From NCBI GenBank assembly GCA_046757565.1, contig JBHHYN010000002.1, forward strand, positions 19,345-83,344: a stretch of 64,000 nucleotides of DNA. Reading direction: 5' to 3'. This DNA is from JBHHYN01 sp046757565. Its GTDB lineage: Bacteria > Pseudomonadota > Gammaproteobacteria > Eutrophobiales > Eutrophobiaceae. Below, piece by piece: positions 9,354-18,044 of this stretch; position 1 is the stretch's first letter; every line of letters starts with the position of its first letter. The position numbers and the translations under genes were made by a program. Under the pieces are notes generated by a model that searched no databases, was not told the origin of the DNA, and saw only the letters and a program-made list of their open reading frames with translations.

Positions 9354-10589
9354 ATGATCCCAGACAGACTGGAAACAGAGGCAGCCAAGGCATTCATCGG
9401 GCGGCAGCCTATTTTAAACAGTAAAAATGGCGTATGTGCCTATGAATTGCTGTTTCGATCCGGGGAGGTCAATGCGGCCGGCCGGCTGGACGGCAGCAAG
9501 GCGACTGCCCAGGTCGTGTATAATACCCTGCTGGAGATGGGCCTGGATGATCTCGTTGGCCCCTACCTTGCGTTCATTAACTTTCCCCGTGAATTATTGT
9601 TTGACGGCATCGCCCGGTTGTTGCCGCCTGATCGCGTGACCATTGAAATCCTGGAAGATGTCAAGGTCGATGATAAACTGGTCGAAAGGGTCAATCTCCT
9701 CTCGAAGCAGGGATTTACAATTGCCCTGGATGATTTTACTTATACCCCGGAGTGGGAACCTTTGCTGCGGCTTGCTGATATTGTCAAGCTTGATGTTTTT
9801 GCCCTGTCCATCGAAGAAACACAGGAGCATCTCGAGCTGCTCCGGGTCTATGACGTCAAGCTATTGGCTGAAAAGGTGGAAACCCTACAAGAGTACGATA
9901 CCTATCGGGGGATGGGGTTTGATTATTTCCAGGGTTACTTTTTCTCAAAGCCGGAAATTGTCAGTAAGGAGATACTGCCGGACAATCACATCGCCCTGTT
10001 GCAGCTGCTTGCCCGCTTGCAGGACCCGGATATAGATATCGGTGAAGTGGAAACCCTGGTCTCCCAGACGGTTTCTTTGAGTTACAAGCTGTTCCTTTAT
10101 ATTAATTCGGCGTACTTTGGTTTGCCCAGAAAATTTGATTCCATCCGTCAGGCCGTGGTCTATTTTGGCCTGCAGCGGTTGAAAGATCTGGCCTGTTTAA
10201 TTGCCCTGGTGGGGATCAATGATAAATCATCAGAGACAATCCTGCTTGGATTGACGCGGGCCAAGATGTGCGAGCAACTGGCAAGGATGACCAGACAGCC
10301 TGATGTAGATATTTTCTTTGTTATTGGACTCTTTTCAATACTTGAAGCGCTGTTAAACCACTCCCTGCAGGAAATCCTGCAGCATCTTCCCCTGAGTAAA
10401 GAGGTGGTTGGGGCATTACTCAGATATGATGGGGTTCCTGGCGAAGCGTTGCAATGCAGTATTGCCTGTGAACAATGCAAATGGCCGGAGATCAAATTTG
10501 CAAAGCTCGATATCTCCTCAATCCATGAGGCCTATACGGAAGCGATCACCTGGTCCCGCCAGACAGCCGCCGGGCTTGGCGCCACATAG
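9354..10589 (+). CDS. Degenerate EAL plus HDOD signalling protein (YuxH type)
   Basis: A 411-residue protein. Residues 12-203 are EAL-like and begin FIGRQPILN, the usual start of the YuxH/CdgJ group. The catalytic EAL is replaced by ELL (31-33), the acidic block is DDFTY (126-130), and the C-terminal part reads QGYFFSKP. The metal-binding set is incomplete, so it is unlikely to hydrolyse c-di-GMP. Residues about 210-400 are an HDOD domain (LLQLLARLQDP...VSLSYKLFLYINSAYFG), a non-catalytic HD relative found in signalling proteins. Relatives affect motility in other bacteria (established for the group, not shown here). It is convergent with the OmpR-type regulator 18 bp away. Confidence 0.92.
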   Translation: MIPDRLETEAAKAFIGRQPILNSKNGVCAYELLFRSGEVNAAGRLDGSKATAQVVYNTLLEMGLDDLVGPYLAFINFPRELLFDGIARLLPPDRVTIEILEDVKVDDKLVERVNLLSKQGFTIALDDFTYTPEWEPLLRLADIVKLDVFALSIEETQEHLELLRVYDVKLLAEKVETLQEYDTYRGMGFDYFQGYFFSKPEIVSKEILPDNHIALLQLLARLQDPDIDIGEVETLVSQTVSLSYKLFLYINSAYFGLPRKFDSIRQAVVYFGLQRLKDLACLIALVGINDKSSETILLGLTRAKMCEQLARMTRQPDVDIFFVIGLFSILEALLNHSLQEILQHLPLSKEVVGALLRYDGVPGEALQCSIACEQCKWPEIKFAKLDISSIHEAYTEAITWSRQTAAGLGAT

Positions 10590-10607
10590 CTCATGCACTA
10601 TGCAGGT
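10585..10607. repeat. CTCATGCACTATGC motif copy between convergent genes
   Basis: CATAG-ctcatgca-CTATG is a 5-bp stem around the shared motif CTCATGCACTATGCAGGTTT. It is the same motif as at 5668 and 35403, and it fills the 18-bp gap between two convergent genes, where it could act as a bidirectional transcription end. Confidence 0.45.
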
Positions 10608-11333
10608 TTATTCCGGCGCCGGGTGAGGCGCAGGGACCTCTTTCTTCATAGGCACGCGTTCGAGTCTGTAACCCTTGTGATAAATGGATGTTAATTTCCA
10701 GCCATGTTCCTCATTCAGAGACAATTTTTTGCGGATGCGGCTGACATGAATATCTATCGTGCGGGTATGGATTTCCGGACCGTAGCCCCAAATCTCCTCA
10801 AGCAGTTTTCCACGGGAAATCAAATCACCCAGGTTACGTAACAGATATCCTGCGAGTTCAAATTCCTTTGGCGTTAATTCGATCTCCATTCCGGACAGTG
10901 TAATACGATGGCAATTAAAATCCAGGGTAAACGGATCGATATCGATGGTGTCCGTATTCCGGTCCCGGGTCTGCGAGCGCCTGACAAGTGCAGTAATCCG
11001 TGCCAGCATCTCCTTGAGATTCACCGGTTTGGTCATGTAATCGTCTGCGCCGGCTTCAAGCATAGCCACCACATCATCAGTAGCGTCACGGCCCGTTACA
11101 AAAATAACGGGAAGTTCGTTGCCGATATGTGCGCGCACCCATTTCAGTATTTTGTCTCCTGCTATATCGGGTATTTCCCAGTCGAGGATCAACAGCGCGT
11201 ATTTATGTTTGGGCAGTTCTTCTATCAGGGATTGGCCACTTTCAAATACATGGCATTTGTAATCCGACGACTGCAGGTATGATTCTATTAACCATGCGTC
11301 GGACGGGTTATCTTCCAGCAGGGCAATATCCAT
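10608..11333 (-). CDS. OmpR/PhoB-family response regulator
   Basis: A 241-residue transcription factor. Receiver 1-120 has E7-D8, phospho-acceptor D51 (LILDWEIPD), T80 and K102 (YMTKPVN). A winged-helix DNA-binding domain follows at about 130-230 (ELTPKEFELAGYLLRN, TRTIDIHVSRIRKKL, GYRLERV). The C-terminal MKKEVPAPHPAPE is a short disordered tail. It lies 87 bp downstream of the large sensor kinase on the same strand, so the two probably form a two-component system. Target genes are unknown. Confidence 0.94.
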   Translation of the reverse strand: MDIALLEDNPSDAWLIESYLQSSDYKCHVFESGQSLIEELPKHKYALLILDWEIPDIAGDKILKWVRAHIGNELPVIFVTGRDATDDVVAMLEAGADDYMTKPVNLKEMLARITALVRRSQTRDRNTDTIDIDPFTLDFNCHRITLSGMEIELTPKEFELAGYLLRNLGDLISRGKLLEEIWGYGPEIHTRTIDIHVSRIRKKLSLNEEHGWKLTSIYHKGYRLERVPMKKEVPAPHPAPE

Positions 11334-11420
11334 ATCCGGTTTATACCTTTATCCGTGATTGTTGAATAGCGGTATCAATCTCTTTGTAGCCATATAACCA
11401 GTGCTTGATCAGGTGAACTG

Positions 11421-13709
11421 TCAATTCGCAGGCTTCAGTTTTATCCAGAACCTGGCACCTGCGCCAAAGCGGCTGTCAACGCCGATTCTCCCTCCCATCA
11501 GTTCAACCAGCCGTTTTGATAATGCCAGGCCGATCCCCACTCCTTCCTGGTTTTTGTGCTGAGGCAAACGGCTGAAGGGTTGAAACAGCTTGTCAATCTG
11601 ATCCCGGTGAATACCATTCCCCGAGTCGATAACTTCGATAGTAACTTCAGCTTCGGTATCAACATGGGTCCTTATCACTATGGTGCCCGCCGGTTTATTG
11701 TATTTTATGGCATTGGAAAGAAGATTGACCATGACCTGTTTCAGCCGGAAAGGATCTGCCGCCACTGTGAGATTATGGTTAACTTCATAGCGCTTGAAGA
11801 TCGTAATATTATTCTGTTTTGCCAGGGGCATAACCAGGGAACTGCATTCATCCATAAAAGCGGCGAGGGGAATATCTATATTTTCCACTTTCAAGCGGTT
11901 GACCTCTATGCGTGACAGATCAAGAACTTCATTTATCAAATTGAGCAGGTGGCCCCCTGCATTGTGTATTTCCTTCACATACTGTTTTTGAATATCTGCA
12001 ATGGGATGCTCGTCAGATGAATCCAATAGCTGTGAAAAGCCCATAATTGCATTTAAAGGGGTGCGTAATTCATGGCTCATTTTTGACAGAAAGTCGGATT
12101 TGGCCTGATTGGCGCTCACCGCAACATCGTGCGCCGCCTTTAGTTTCTGCTCCGCAAGGATCCTGGAAGTGATATCGTTGTTTATGGCCACATATTGATA
12201 AGGCCTGTTTTTTTCATCCATGAAGGGGACGATTGTTATATTTACCCAGTAAAAATCCCCGTTCTTTTTTCTGTTACAGATTTCCCCTTGCCAGACTGTT
12301 CCTGCTGTAATCGCTTCCCACATACCGGCATACAGGCAGTCGTCGTGTATGCCCGACTTTAAAATATGATGGTCCTTGCCTATCAGTTCAGATCTTGAAT
12401 AGCCGCTAATGTCACAGAATTTATCATTGACGTAAATAATGGCCCCATCGATATTGGTAATGCTGACAATAGCATGCTGGTCGAGTGCAAAATGCTGATT
12501 TTCGATCTCCCGCAACGCAGCCGCCAGATTATTGTTCATGGTATTAAGGGTGCGCGCGCGGGAGACGCGGGAATTTATTATCCCCACCAGGAATTCAGGG
12601 TCAACAGGTGTTACGATGAAATCATCGCCTCCACTGTTCATTGCCGCCAGTTGTTGTTTAAAATCCGTTCCTGTCGATAAAAATATGATCGATATTCCGG
12701 CATACTTTTCCTGCTGTCTCAGTATCGCTGCAAGTTCAAGGCCCGAGCAACCTTCCATATCCATGTTCAGCAGTATCAGTTCCGGTCGGGAATGATGCAT
12801 GTTTACAAGCGCCTGAAGCGGATCGTTAACGGCCGCCACAGTCATGCCTTCCTGCTCGAGGATGAACGAGTAAAAATCGGTCATGACTGCATCATTGTCG
12901 ATAATCATGATCCGGTAGGGATCTTTGGGGATGCCGGTGGTGAGTTCTCCTATCTTGTCTATCAGTCTGTCCATCTCCAGCGGTGGTCCGAAATAGCAAT
13001 CCGCGCCGGCCCTGACGGCGGAGAGGCGCGAGTCGATATCATCATGGTCGGAGATAACAATGAGCGGGATCTCACCGAAGTTCCTGTTCCCGGTATCCGG
13101 CGGGGAAATAGCGGTTTCCGCTTTCCTTTCCGTATGGCGTATGCCGTTAATGATCACTGCCGGTACGTTTTGAGTCAGTCCCTGTCTCAGGGTTTGCAGA
13201 TTATTGTAGCGATTGACCCGGTAACCTCTCTGCTGTAGCTGCGTAGCGATCTCTTCAATGGCGGACAGATTATTTTCGAGAACAGCAATCAGGGGTTCTT
13301 CACCCTGGAGGAGCGGTGAGTGCCTGAAGGAATCCCAGCGTTTCCGTTTCGGCCGGGGTTGCAGTGTGCTGTCCCGGTTCCGTACGGCAGATTCCAGCGT
13401 TTGTAGCAATATATCGATTTGCCTGGTGTACCCTTCTGTCAGTACTCCCTCCCTGCCCAGCAGGGAGGTCAGGAATTGTTCCAGGTTACGTGCGGCATCG
13501 GAGACGGCAATAATACCAAAAGAGGATCCTGCAGTGGCCAGATGATGGGTGATTTTTTTTAAGACGCGAATTTCCTCCGCATCCGACGGGCCGAACCTGG
13601 CGACGATCCAGATCTCCTTGATCTGGCTTATCCTCTCTTCCAACTGTGCGCTGTATTCATCGCACAGTACCGTTAAACGCTCTTGCAGAATATTCTCTGG
13701 ATCGATCAT
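11421..13709 (-). CDS. Complex sensor kinase: Hpt, two degenerate receivers, PAS, HisKA, HATPase
   Basis: A 762-residue cytoplasmic protein with an inverted hybrid layout. Residues about 15-110 look like an Hpt domain (ITHHLATAGSSFG, likely phospho-site H55). Receiver 1 (about 138-255) has G189 at the phospho-acceptor place and GPP instead of KP. Receiver 2 (265-385) has N315 in the acceptor place (LILLNMDMEG) and T367 instead of lysine. PAS follows at 405-520, then HisKA with H545 (MSHELRTPLNAI) and the ATPase domain with N666, DSGNGI and GVGIGLALSKRL. The catalytic kinase core looks intact, whereas both receivers look unable to accept phosphate. The OmpR-type regulator downstream is the probable partner. 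No membrane segment is seen. Confidence 0.93.
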   Translation of the reverse strand: MIDPENILQERLTVLCDEYSAQLEERISQIKEIWIVARFGPSDAEEIRVLKKITHHLATAGSSFGIIAVSDAARNLEQFLTSLLGREGVLTEGYTRQIDILLQTLESAVRNRDSTLQPRPKRKRWDSFRHSPLLQGEEPLIAVLENNLSAIEEIATQLQQRGYRVNRYNNLQTLRQGLTQNVPAVIINGIRHTERKAETAISPPDTGNRNFGEIPLIVISDHDDIDSRLSAVRAGADCYFGPPLEMDRLIDKIGELTTGIPKDPYRIMIIDNDAVMTDFYSFILEQEGMTVAAVNDPLQALVNMHHSRPELILLNMDMEGCSGLELAAILRQQEKYAGISIIFLSTGTDFKQQLAAMNSGGDDFIVTPVDPEFLVGIINSRVSRARTLNTMNNNLAAALREIENQHFALDQHAIVSITNIDGAIIYVNDKFCDISGYSRSELIGKDHHILKSGIHDDCLYAGMWEAITAGTVWQGEICNRKKNGDFYWVNITIVPFMDEKNRPYQYVAINNDITSRILAEQKLKAAHDVAVSANQAKSDFLSKMSHELRTPLNAIMGFSQLLDSSDEHPIADIQKQYVKEIHNAGGHLLNLINEVLDLSRIEVNRLKVENIDIPLAAFMDECSSLVMPLAKQNNITIFKRYEVNHNLTVAADPFRLKQVMVNLLSNAIKYNKPAGTIVIRTHVDTEAEVTIEVIDSGNGIHRDQIDKLFQPFSRLPQHKNQEGVGIGLALSKRLVELMGGRIGVDSRFGAGARFWIKLKPAN

Positions 13710-14011
13710 GGGGATATCTAGTGTAATCAGATCACATGGTTAGTCAATCAATGTCCAGTGCCATCGATTCCATTGGAACACTACTGCTGAGGGCCGGGCA
13801 GCGCTATCCGTTTTTGCCGCACAGCGCTGCTCCAGAAACTTTGGCAGGGGCAACCGGAGCCTTCTGGAGCACACGTATAACTTATTGTTTACCCTGATTA
13901 TTTTTTAAAGGTGTCTATTTTCGGGTAGAATTTGCCGGGTCCTGTTATGTGAAAGCCGTTTTAAGCAAGTGGCTATACGTCAATCTTGTGTTTGTCAAAA
14001 GGAGCCTGCGA
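13710..14011. other. 302-bp divergent intergenic region with inverted repeats
   Basis: Separates the divergent sensor kinase and the GGDEF-EAL leader ORFs. It contains two inverted repeats: CAGCGCT / AGCGCTG around 13799-13829 and the perfect 10-bp pair TGCTCCAGAA (13828-13837) / TTCTGGAGCA (13862-13871). These could form hairpins or bind a regulator. An AT-rich block with TTGTTTACC and TAGAAT around 13885-13930 may contain the plus-strand promoter. No coding sequence is seen. Confidence 0.5.
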
Positions 14012-14035
14012 ATGGAAAGAATCCCTGATTTATGA
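14012..14035 (+). CDS. Possible 7-codon leader ORF
   Basis: ATG at 14012 reads MERIPDL and stops at 14033-14035. It has the best ribosome-binding site of this region, AAAAGGAG at 13997-14004, 7 bases before the ATG. The stop overlaps the ATG of the next tiny ORF (TTATGA), the arrangement of translational coupling. The peptide itself may have no function; the signal is the strong site plus coupling. Seen directly in the sequence; translation is inferred. Confidence 0.4.
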   Translation: MERIPDL

Positions 14036-14118
14036 AGAGTTTCACGCAAAACAGTCTTATACTGCAACATGACAAGCCGAACCGGCTTACTGGAATTTGT
14101 CCCTCTATGGAACTGTAA
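14032..14118 (+). CDS. Possible 28-codon leader ORF coupled to the GGDEF-EAL gene
   Basis: Begins MKSFTQ, ends CPSMEL, 28 residues. Its ATG overlaps the stop of the 7-codon ORF, and its TAA shares one base with the ATG of the large signalling gene (TAATG). It has no strong ribosome-binding site of its own, so reading would depend on the first leader. I recognise no family. The nested arrangement suggests that ribosomes pass from leader to leader to the large gene, which would tie c-di-GMP enzyme synthesis to leader translation. Confidence 0.4.
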   Translation: MKSFTQNSLILQHDKPNRLTGICPSMEL

Positions 14119-17100
14119 TGATGCAAGAGACCATCCATATCCTGATGATCCATGACGACCCTGCCGCCGGCCATACCATCCGGGATGTACTAGAGAACGG
14201 TCTGGAGAGTGTACGCATTGATGAAGTCTACAGCCGCTCCCGATTCAGGCAGGCCCTGGCCGCATCCGTCTACGATATAGTCCTCAGTGGTGCTTCGCAG
14301 GGAAGTTTCACGGGCAGAGAAGTGATCAGGGATTTGCGTGAGACGGGCTCTGACATACCCATTATTCTGTTGCAGGAAACCGCTACGGACAGGGACCTTG
14401 ACGCGCCAGGCGCTCCGGGGCAGGTTGACTCTGTTGGTGGCTCGTCAATACACCTGAAACGGTTACCTGCCCGGATAGTCAGGATCATCGAACGTAAAAA
14501 GGCTGAACAGGCCATTCATAACCAGGCCAGCTGGCAACTGCAACGCTATAGACATATTGTCGATGCGACAGACGATTTCATGGCCTTCGTTGATGCTAAC
14601 TATATTTATTGTGCCGTCAACCAGCGTTATCTCGATGGTTTCCAGAAGGGATGGGACGAAGTGGTCGGTCACAGTGTTGCTGAAATTATTGGAGCTGATC
14701 AGTTTGAAAACGGACTGAAAGAAAATATTGACAGGTGTATGGGTGGCGAACGCTGCCAGTATGAATGCTGGATCGATTTTCCCGGTCTGGGCAACTGTCT
14801 GCTGGACATTAGTTATACCCCCCATGTCGGAAGCGATGGTACGGTGACCGGGGTCATCATCCGCGGACATGACCTTACCTCGCAGAGGCAGGCGGAAGAT
14901 GCAATGAGGGAGGGCGAGGAACGCTTGCGTCAGTACTTCGATGCGGGATTGGTGGGCATGGCGATTTACTCCCTTGAGGATGGCTGGGTACAGATAAACG
15001 ATTACTACTGCGAGATCGTAGGCTATTCAAGGGAAGAGTTGGTGCAGATGACCTGGGCGGATTTTACCCATCCGGATGATCGGGAAATGTCCGCTGCGCA
15101 GTTCAAAAGGATATTGGATGGCGAGATTGATCGTTACTCCATGGAAAAGCGTTGTGTCCGCAAGGATGGTGAAACCATTTATATCCGGATCTCTACCGAA
15201 TGTTCCCGCAAAAAGGACGGCACGGTAGATTATCTAGTCGGCTTCGTGCAGGACATTACCGAACAGAAAAAGGCGGAGCAGGCGTTGCGGCGGAGCGAAC
15301 AACTGTTACGCTCTTACTATGATGCCGGACTGGTTGGCATGGGGCTCTCCAGGCCCGACAAGGGGGTGTTTCAATTCAATGATACCTTCTGCGAGATCAT
15401 GGGTTACCCGCGCAGTGAGCTGGAGACGATGACCTGGGAAGATCTGACTCACCCGGATGATAGGGCAGCGTGCACCAGGCAATACGAACGCGTGATGGCG
15501 GGCGAGATAGACAACTACTCCATTGACAAGCGCTGTGTCCGCAAGGACGGAAAAATTATCCATGTTACCAGCTCCAGCAAGTGTGTCCGCAAGGAGGATG
15601 GTACAGTGGAGTATCTTGTTACGTTCGTACGGGACATCACCGAACGCAAATTGGCGGAAGAAGCCCTTTTCCGGACTCACCGCGCTCTGCAGGTACTGAA
15701 TGAATGTAACCATAGCATCGTGCATGCAACCTCCGGGCAGGAGTTGATTAACACAATCTGCCGGATCATTGTGGAGACAGGGGGTTATCGCTTTACCTGG
15801 GTCGGGTATGCGCAGTCAAATGAAGACAGGACAGTTTATCCCGTTGCCAGTGCCGGATATGAAGCGGGCTATCTGGATAATGATTTCAGCTGGAGAGAAG
15901 ACAGAGAAAGATTTGAACCGGTAAGTGAGGTCGTTGGATCCGGAAAAGCCTTTATTGTGAGAGATATCGCTGCCTACCCCGTTTATGGATCCTTGAAGAA
16001 TGCTGCATTGGAGCGTGGTTACCGGTCCGAAATCGCATTGCCTCTGAATGTGGGGGGAAAGGCATTCGGGGCCTTGATGATCTACGCTTCGGAGGCCGAT
16101 ACCTTCGATCATGAGGAAGAGAAACTGCTGGTACGGTTGGCGGATGATCTGGCCTACGGTATTTTGTCAGTGCACACAAGCAGAAAGCATGAACGTGCCG
16201 AACAGGCGTTACGCGATAGTGAAAACAGATACCGCTATTTATATGATGAAAACCCCGCGATGTTTTTTACTGTTGATACAAACGGGATGATACTGACTGT
16301 AAATAAATTCGGGGCACAAGGGCTCGGCTATGAAGTTGATGAATTGACCGGGACATCCATCTTCGATCTCTCCTATGGGAACCATAAACAACTGTTGATG
16401 GAATTCCTGCAAACCTGTCTGGAAACTCCTGGGCAGGTACATTACATGGAGCAGCAGAAGGTCCGCAAGGACGGCAGTGTGCTATGGGTCAAGGAGGCGA
16501 TGCGGGCCGTGGCGGACAGTGACGGGGAAAGAAGTATCTTTATCGTTTGTGAAGATATAACTGAAACACGCAAATTTTCCGAACAACTCTCTTATCAGGC
16601 CAGCCATGATTCCCTTACCGATCTGATTAACCGGGGCGCCTTTGAAAAACGTCTGAAAAAATTACTGGATACCATTCAAATCGATGATAGCCAGCATGCC
16701 TTATGTTATCTGGATCTGGATCAATTCAAGATTGTCAATGACACCTGTGGGCATCTGGCAGGTGATGAATTGCTGAGACAGCTCGGCATGCTATTGCAAC
16801 AGCAAATCAGGCAAAGAGATACTGTAGCGCGACTTGGCGGCGATGAATTTGCTATCTTGATGGAACATTGCCCGGTGCACAGGGCCGAGTTGATAACCGG
16901 GAAATTAATCCAGTCAATCGTCGACTTTCAGTTTATCTGGGAAGACAGGATTTTCAAGGTCGGTGTCAGTGCGGGCCTGGTCCCGATAAACCGATCATCG
17001 GGCAATATTACAGAGATATTAAAGAACGCGGATACGGCATGCTATACCGCCAAGAGGCAAGGCCGCAACTCCATTCATGTTTATGGTAAAGAGGATGAGG

Positions 17101-17915
17101 GATATATACAAAAGCATGGAGAAATCAGGTGGGTCTCGCAGATTTATACTGCACTGGAAAAGGACCGGTTCCGGCTTTATTTTCAATCCATTGTCCCGCT
17201 GCATAACAGTGAAAATGATATTGAACGCTATGAAGTTCTGGTGCGTATGGAAACGGAGAATGGAGATCTGATCATGCCGGATCTTTTTATGCCTGCAGCG
17301 GAACATTATAATCTGTCGACACGGATCGACCGATGGGTAATCAGCACATTGTTTGGATTGGTCAAGGACCTGTCACAAAAGGGTTACAGGATGCCACAGT
17401 ATTCCATAAATCTGTCAGGCCACTCCATCGGGGACGAAGAACTTCTGAATTTTATCATTCAGCAGTTTGAAATATCGCACATCCAGCCTGAAAGTATCTG
17501 CTTCGAGATCACTGAAACCGTTGCAATAAGTAACCTTACCAGTGCCATGCGTTTCATCAATACCTTGCGGGATCTGGGTTGTTTGTTTGCCCTGGATGAT
17601 TTTGGCAGCGGCCTGTCATCATTTGCCTATTTGAAAAACCTACGCGTCGATTATTTAAAAATCGATGGCTTGTTTATCAGGGATATCACCACTGATCCCG
17701 TCAATCTGGCTATTGTGAAATCCATGCTTGAAGTCGGCAAGGCCCTGGGCAAGCAAACGGTCGCTGAGTATGTGGAGAATAAGAACGTATTGAACATGCT
17801 GCGTGACATCGGCGTCGATTACGCCCAGGGAAGTTATGTCTGCGAGGAATTATCATTTGAAGAGATGGCCCGGCATGGCACATCCAATATCATAGAATTA
17901 AACGAGCGGCGATAA
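14118..17915 (+). CDS. Pseudo-receiver / PAS x4 / GAF / GGDEF / EAL c-di-GMP signalling protein
   Basis: 1265 residues from ATG 14118 (a TTG at 14097 is in frame but lies inside the leader). Order: degenerate receiver 5-125 (G58 in the acceptor place), PAS 1 at 140-258, PAS 2 at 265-385, PAS 3 at 395-515, GAF 525-690, PAS 4 at 700-815, GGDEF 825-990 and EAL 1005-1255. The cyclase site is an intact GGDEF (907-911) with an upstream RxxD inhibitory site (R898-D901). The EAL motif is EVL (1039-1041); N1098, E1130, DDFG (1160-1163) and K1181 are retained, but the later loop reads AEYVEN and the end QGSYVCEE. Cyclase activity is likely; phosphodiesterase activity is uncertain. PAS 2 and PAS 3 look like recent duplicates. 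Confidence 0.94.
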   Translation: MMQETIHILMIHDDPAAGHTIRDVLENGLESVRIDEVYSRSRFRQALAASVYDIVLSGASQGSFTGREVIRDLRETGSDIPIILLQETATDRDLDAPGAPGQVDSVGGSSIHLKRLPARIVRIIERKKAEQAIHNQASWQLQRYRHIVDATDDFMAFVDANYIYCAVNQRYLDGFQKGWDEVVGHSVAEIIGADQFENGLKENIDRCMGGERCQYECWIDFPGLGNCLLDISYTPHVGSDGTVTGVIIRGHDLTSQRQAEDAMREGEERLRQYFDAGLVGMAIYSLEDGWVQINDYYCEIVGYSREELVQMTWADFTHPDDREMSAAQFKRILDGEIDRYSMEKRCVRKDGETIYIRISTECSRKKDGTVDYLVGFVQDITEQKKAEQALRRSEQLLRSYYDAGLVGMGLSRPDKGVFQFNDTFCEIMGYPRSELETMTWEDLTHPDDRAACTRQYERVMAGEIDNYSIDKRCVRKDGKIIHVTSSSKCVRKEDGTVEYLVTFVRDITERKLAEEALFRTHRALQVLNECNHSIVHATSGQELINTICRIIVETGGYRFTWVGYAQSNEDRTVYPVASAGYEAGYLDNDFSWREDRERFEPVSEVVGSGKAFIVRDIAAYPVYGSLKNAALERGYRSEIALPLNVGGKAFGALMIYASEADTFDHEEEKLLVRLADDLAYGILSVHTSRKHERAEQALRDSENRYRYLYDENPAMFFTVDTNGMILTVNKFGAQGLGYEVDELTGTSIFDLSYGNHKQLLMEFLQTCLETPGQVHYMEQQKVRKDGSVLWVKEAMRAVADSDGERSIFIVCEDITETRKFSEQLSYQASHDSLTDLINRGAFEKRLKKLLDTIQIDDSQHALCYLDLDQFKIVNDTCGHLAGDELLRQLGMLLQQQIRQRDTVARLGGDEFAILMEHCPVHRAELITGKLIQSIVDFQFIWEDRIFKVGVSAGLVPINRSSGNITEILKNADTACYTAKRQGRNSIHVYGKEDEGYIQKHGEIRWVSQIYTALEKDRFRLYFQSIVPLHNSENDIERYEVLVRMETENGDLIMPDLFMPAAEHYNLSTRIDRWVISTLFGLVKDLSQKGYRMPQYSINLSGHSIGDEELLNFIIQQFEISHIQPESICFEITETVAISNLTSAMRFINTLRDLGCLFALDDFGSGLSSFAYLKNLRVDYLKIDGLFIRDITTDPVNLAIVKSMLEVGKALGKQTVAEYVENKNVLNMLRDIGVDYAQGSYVCEELSFEEMARHGTSNIIELNERR

Positions 17916-17921
17916 CACGGG

Positions 17922-18010
17922 GAACCCAGAACCCAGAACCCAGAACCCAGAACCCAGAACCCAGAACCCAGAACCCTGAACCCAGAACCCAGAACCCAGA
18001 ACCCAGAACC
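17922..18010. repeat. (GAACCCA)12 heptamer tandem array
   Basis: Twelve consecutive 7-bp units GAACCCA, one of them GAACCCT, followed by decaying copies (GAACCTT, AACCCTTGAACCTTAAACCC) to about 18032. It sits between the convergent GGDEF-EAL gene (stop 17915) and tldD (stop 18045). It is too short-period and spacer-free to be CRISPR. It is the largest of five heptamer arrays in the window. Confidence 0.95.
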
Positions 18011-18044
18011 TTAACCCTTGAACCTTAAACCCTGTTCAATGATT

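Noticed and set aside
17922..18010. Possible CRISPR array
   Set aside because: Units are 7 bp with no spacers, and there are no cas genes. It is a simple tandem repeat.
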